Assembly (NCBI GenBank): GCA_016788945.1 | Contig: JAEUSA010000140.1 | Location: 1 to 8,971 of the forward strand | Length of the DNA: 8,971 nt | Source of the DNA: Leptospiraceae bacterium | GTDB taxonomy: Bacteria > Spirochaetota > Leptospiria > Turneriellales > Turneriellaceae | Direction of reading: 5' to 3' | Shown here: in pieces, positions 6,385 through 8,971 of the stretch | How the letters are laid out: the number at the start of each line of letters is the position of its first letter | Numbering within the stretch: position 1 is the first letter of the stretch | Translations under genes and position numbers: made by a program | Notes under the pieces: model-generated | Databases searched by the model: none | What the model was told of the DNA's origin: nothing | The model's input: the letters and a program-made list of their open reading frames with translations, nothing else

Positions 6385-6993
6385 TCACAACTCGATGCGG
6401 GCGCGTAGCGACTGCGAAATGGCCTGCGTTTCGGCGAAGTCGAGCATTTGCCCGAGGGCAAGGCCCGTCGCGATGCGGGTGACTTTTACGCCGGCAGGTT
6501 TCAGCAGATCGGCAATGTAGTGCCCGGTCGCATTGCCCTCGACACTCGGGTTGGTTGCGACGATGACTTCGCTCACACCGGCGGAGCGCACGCGTTCGGC
6601 AAGGCGCGGCATACCCAATTCGTCAGGGCCAATTCCGTCGAGCGGCGAGAGTACCCCGCCAATCACATGGTAGAGTCCCGTAAATTCACCGGTGTTTTCA
6701 ACGGCGTAGATATCCCAAGGGTTTTCGACAACGCAGAGAGATGATACCGAACGCCGCGGCGAGTCGCAGAAACTGCAGAAAGTTTTATCATCTCCGGTGC
6801 GACTGCTCACATATGCCCCGCAGCGCTCACAGGTGCTTACACCCGATGACAACTGTTCGATTGCATTGGTGAAATGGCGCGTTTTCAGCGGACCTGCCTT
6901 GATCAGTTCAAAGGCGATGCGCATTGCCGAGCGCCGGCCGATACCGGGCAATGATTGTATGGCTTCTATTGCAGCGATCAGTTCGGGTGGCAT
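6385..6993 (-). CDS. recR: Recombination protein RecR
   Basis: RecR forms a ring-shaped clamp on DNA and, with RecO and often RecF, helps load RecA onto SSB-coated single strands during gap repair. The 202 residues match the usual length (E. coli 201). In order they show a helix-hairpin-helix with LPGIGRRSA (residues 15-23), a C4 zinc finger with Cys55, Cys58, Cys73 and Cys76, and a Toprim domain from about residue 84 that starts LCVVENPWDIYAVE. HVIGGVLSPLDGIGP, a strongly conserved RecR block, follows. The ATG lies one base after the ybaB stop (TGA-C-ATG), the typical tight ybaB-recR arrangement, so translation is probably coupled. No key residue appears to be missing. Confidence 0.97.
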   Translation of the reverse strand: MPPELIAAIEAIQSLPGIGRRSAMRIAFELIKAGPLKTRHFTNAIEQLSSGVSTCERCGAYVSSRTGDDKTFCSFCDSPRRSVSSLCVVENPWDIYAVENTGEFTGLYHVIGGVLSPLDGIGPDELGMPRLAERVRSAGVSEVIVATNPSVEGNATGHYIADLLKPAGVKVTRIATGLALGQMLDFAETQAISQSLRARIEL

Positions 6994-6994
6994 G

Positions 6995-7297
6995 TCACGT
7001 CATACCACCCAACATGCCCTTCATGTCAGACATTACCTGTTTGCGCGCATCTTTCTGCGCTTCTTGTATTGCCTTTTTGATTAGCTTGGGCAGCACCTTA
7101 ATTTCATCTGCGTCGAGCAGAGCGGTGTCGATTTCAAGATCGATTAGATTGGCTTCGCCGTCGACGGTCGCTTTGACGGTGCCGCCGCCGGATTCCGCTG
7201 AAACGCGCATACCCGACAGCTTTTTCTGCACTTCTTTCATTTGCTGCTGAGCCGCACGCATTTGGCTCATCATGTCTTTTATGTCACCTAATCCCAT
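6995..7297 (-). CDS. ybaB: YbaB/EbfC family nucleoid-associated protein
   Basis: The 100-residue protein starts MGLGDIKDMMSQMRAAQQQM and ends in a Met/Gly-rich tail. It has a first amphipathic helix (about residues 8-30), a small beta core with SGGGTVKATVDGEANL, and a long second helix (about 65-95). Members form tweezer-like dimers that bind DNA; the Borrelia protein EbfC is the best studied in spirochaetes and regulates surface protein genes. The gene directly precedes recR with a one-base gap, as in many bacteria. AAGG about eight bases before the ATG serves as ribosome binding site. dnaX, the usual upstream partner, is absent; a membrane receiver protein gene lies 38 bp upstream. Confidence 0.94.
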   Translation of the reverse strand: MGLGDIKDMMSQMRAAQQQMKEVQKKLSGMRVSAESGGGTVKATVDGEANLIDLEIDTALLDADEIKVLPKLIKKAIQEAQKDARKQVMSDMKGMLGGMT

Positions 7298-7335
7298 GGT
7301 TTAGCCCTTGGGTAGAAGACGGCACGTAAACGTTT

Positions 7336-8580
7336 TTACAGCTGCTCCTGCAGGTGCAGCAGAACCTGCTCACGTGTCACAGGTTTTTCGAGATAGACGT
7401 TCACGCCGGCGGCAATCGCGTCGCCGCGCAGGTCTTCTCGCCCGGATGAGATTGCGATGATCGGCACCGACACGCCGTGTTCGCGTATTGCCGTCGAAAC
7501 ATCGATGCCTGAAATATCGGCGAGGCCGATATCGACGATAATCAGGTCATACGCAAGGCTCAGTGCCGCGTGAATACCATCGCGACCATTCGTCGCTGTA
7601 TCTATCTGGCAATCGCAGGCACTTTTCAGATATTCGCTGAGTATGATGCGGCTGATTTCAGCGCCTTCTATAACCAGGATGCGGCGGTGCACGGTTTCGG
7701 GTTGTTCACGAAACCTGCCTCCGCCCTGCAGCTTCTGGCGGTCACGGCTTTCCAACGCTTCAAAATGCCGCCGCAGTTCACGCGCCGCACGCGCAATGCG
7801 GCTGCGCACCATGTCGACATCTGAATTTTTTGACTCGAGCATTTCTGCGTAGCTCAGCATCTCATTGAGGCGTGCCTGAATCGCGCTTTGAAAGACTGCC
7901 GGTATGGCCTCTCGTTCGGTGTGGAGCGGCTGACGACCCGTTGTGCCGACACCGCGGTAAAAGTTGCGGAACAGCACGAATGCGTGCACATTTAGTGCGA
8001 CCACAATCAGGGTAACAGCCCCCACAGAAGTAAGGAAAAGCATTGGTTGCCGCGCGTGGTGATAGTTGATGACGAGTACAACGGCTGATGCCGCGAGGTA
8101 GCCGATGCTGATCAGCAGCAGAATTACGGAGCGGCGGAAAAAGAATGTGCTCTCGTGCAATAATTTGACGCGCAGTAGATTGATGACCGCAGATGTGCAC
8201 GCGAGACCCAACACGGCAAATAAAGCGATTTTGCAGCCGCGGTAGACAAGCACGTCCAAGGGTATCGACTGCGACTGAATGAGCGATATCAGATCAGCAC
8301 ACTCGGCAAGAAGCCAGGTGGAGAACACAACCAGAGCGATCTCATGGCCTGAAATCGACTTACGGAACATCCGTGTGCGTAGCAGCGAATAGGTGATCGG
8401 TGTGCTGAAGGCAATAAGGCGCAGAATCAATAATTCGGTGGCGCGTTCGGCTTTCGGCAAATGGGCCGGCAGCTGCACAAGCGCCGGGCCCGCCAGCAGA
8501 TAAACGGTAAATAGCAGAAAGTTTACCAGCAACGGTGCCGCAAGGTATACGAAGAATCGCCTCAAAATCAACGCGGGCAT
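7336..8580 (-). CDS. Six-TM protein with degenerate HisKA-like linker and C-terminal receiver domain
   Basis: The 414-residue protein has about six membrane helices (roughly residues 10-32, 48-66, 80-100, 112-136, 149-171 and 180-205). A soluble helical stretch at about 225-285 follows, then a receiver domain at about 299-414. In the receiver, Asp350 (IIVDIGLADISGID) is the phospho-acceptor, Ser378 sits at the switch Ser/Thr position and Lys399 (YLEKPV) is the conserved Lys. The usual acidic pair is Glu305-Gly306, so one acid is missing. The linker reads like a kinase dimerisation helix: LNEMLSYAEML aligns with the LNAILGYAELL part of HisKA, but Ser232 falls at the phospho-His position. No ATPase domain follows. 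The protein may therefore receive phosphate from another kinase and signal through its membrane part. GGTGG four to five bases before the ATG is the ribosome binding site. It precedes ybaB by 38 bp. Confidence 0.85.
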   Translation of the reverse strand: MPALILRRFFVYLAAPLLVNFLLFTVYLLAGPALVQLPAHLPKAERATELLILRLIAFSTPITYSLLRTRMFRKSISGHEIALVVFSTWLLAECADLISLIQSQSIPLDVLVYRGCKIALFAVLGLACTSAVINLLRVKLLHESTFFFRRSVILLLISIGYLAASAVVLVINYHHARQPMLFLTSVGAVTLIVVALNVHAFVLFRNFYRGVGTTGRQPLHTEREAIPAVFQSAIQARLNEMLSYAEMLESKNSDVDMVRSRIARAARELRRHFEALESRDRQKLQGGGRFREQPETVHRRILVIEGAEISRIILSEYLKSACDCQIDTATNGRDGIHAALSLAYDLIIVDIGLADISGIDVSTAIREHGVSVPIIAISSGREDLRGDAIAAGVNVYLEKPVTREQVLLHLQEQL

Positions 8581-8625
8581 TAAACCACCATGTTCTTGCC
8601 TCAGGATATATGCGCTACTGTAAAT

Positions 8626-8928
8626 TCAGTCGCCGTGCAGGGTTTCGGCGTACGACATCAGTTTTAACGCTTCATTCTTCGAGATTTTTCCCTGCGTCAG
8701 CATCGCCTGAATGGATTCACGCAGCACCGACAAGGAAGCCATATCTTCTTCGGGGGTGCGTTTCTTGAAGAAGTCAATCCACCGCCTTTGGCTCTTCTCG
8801 CTTTTGAGCGAGTAGAGGTGCTGCCTGAGCATGCGTTCGCGCATCGCCGGAATTTCTGCGGCCAGCATATTCAGGCGCGCCACGAGTTCGTCGATGTCGT
8901 CTGAGGTAAACTGTAGAACATTCGCCAT
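8626..8928 (-). CDS. Hypothetical helical protein (100 aa)
   Basis: I do not recognise a family. The 100-residue product is charged and mostly helical by composition. A first amphipathic helix reads DDIDELVARLNMLAAEI, a basic middle part follows (RERMLRQHLYSLKSEKSQRR, then FFKKRTPEED), and a last helix contains SKNEALKLMSYAETL. There is no signal peptide, membrane segment or Cys pair. The ATG at 8928 is the only start visible in the frame, which remains open to the window edge, so an upstream start cannot be excluded. It lies 45 bp before the receiver protein gene on the same strand and is probably in the same operon. Confidence 0.7.
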   Translation of the reverse strand: MANVLQFTSDDIDELVARLNMLAAEIPAMRERMLRQHLYSLKSEKSQRRWIDFFKKRTPEEDMASLSVLRESIQAMLTQGKISKNEALKLMSYAETLHGD

Positions 8929-8932
8929 CTCA

Positions 8933-8971
8933 TTACGCCCGCCCGAGCGGGAGAAACAGGTATAGCGTGCA
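8933..8971 (-). CDS. Possible C-terminal end of an upstream gene
   Basis: On the minus strand one frame enters from the right edge, reads CTLYLFLPLGRA and stops at TAA (8933-8935), backed by an in-frame TGA. It would end four bases before the ATG of the hypothetical gene, a spacing normal for this operon. Twelve codons are too few to identify it. A 5-bp inverted repeat (CCCGC, TCGG, GCGGG; 8938-8951) lies in these codons. Confidence 0.25.
   Translation of the reverse strand, partial: CTLYLFLPLGRA

Noticed and set aside
6363..6461. Upstream ATG giving a 269-residue glycosyltransferase
   Set aside because: The added 33 residues are Pro/Arg/Ser-rich, overlap the end of recR and precede the normal family start at VSVIIPALNEE.
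7321..7338. GTAAA-AACG-TTTAC inverted repeat after the receiver gene stop as a terminator
   Set aside because: The stem is five weak base pairs, mostly A-T, without a T tract, and ybaB follows closely on the same strand.
8938..8951. 5-bp G/C inverted repeat CCCGC-TCGG-GCGGG as a terminator
   Set aside because: No T tract follows on either strand, and it seems to lie inside the end of an upstream coding region close to the next start codon.

Overview
The window is a densely packed, ordinary-looking bacterial chromosome segment of intermediate G+C. It suggests a Gram-negative, LPS-making bacterium: it carries a Kdo activation enzyme (kdsB), a secreted M23 peptidase and a YbaB/EbfC-recR pair. 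The protein set and the base composition would fit a Turneriella/Leptospira-like spirochaete. That assignment is inferred from general family resemblance and was not tested by any search.

Layout. At the left edge, on the minus strand, lie the first 39 codons of a class I fumarase and the ribosomal protein L31 gene (rpmE), which ends in a clear intrinsic terminator. Divergent from rpmE is a plus-strand run of three tightly packed genes: a large uncharacterised charged protein of about 609 residues, kdsB starting directly after its stop codon, and a small AlkA-type DNA glycosylase overlapping kdsB by 8 nt. A convergent minus-strand M23 peptidase follows. Its start codon sits just behind two mutually exclusive 7-bp hairpins. 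Divergent from that is a DUF155/RMD1-family protein on the plus strand. The rest of the window is a minus-strand run. Read in its own direction it is: the possible end of an unknown gene, a 100-residue hypothetical protein, a six-TM protein with a linker that looks like a degenerate histidine-kinase dimerisation segment and a C-terminal receiver domain, ybaB/ebfC, recR, and a family 2 glycosyltransferase.

How the genes work together. KdsB supplies CMP-Kdo for LPS inner core, and the glycosyltransferase and M23 peptidase also point to envelope work. RecR and the AlkA-like glycosylase are DNA repair functions, and YbaB/EbfC is their usual DNA-binding companion. The commonly seen dnaX is not upstream of ybaB-recR; the membrane receiver protein takes that place.

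No mobile element, CRISPR array, tRNA or rRNA is visible. The most interesting items are the receiver protein that apparently lacks both the phospho-accepting histidine and an ATPase domain, the alternative hairpins covering the start region of the M23 gene, and the large unknown protein with an A8 tract between its two halves. I did not find a convincing new multi-gene system.
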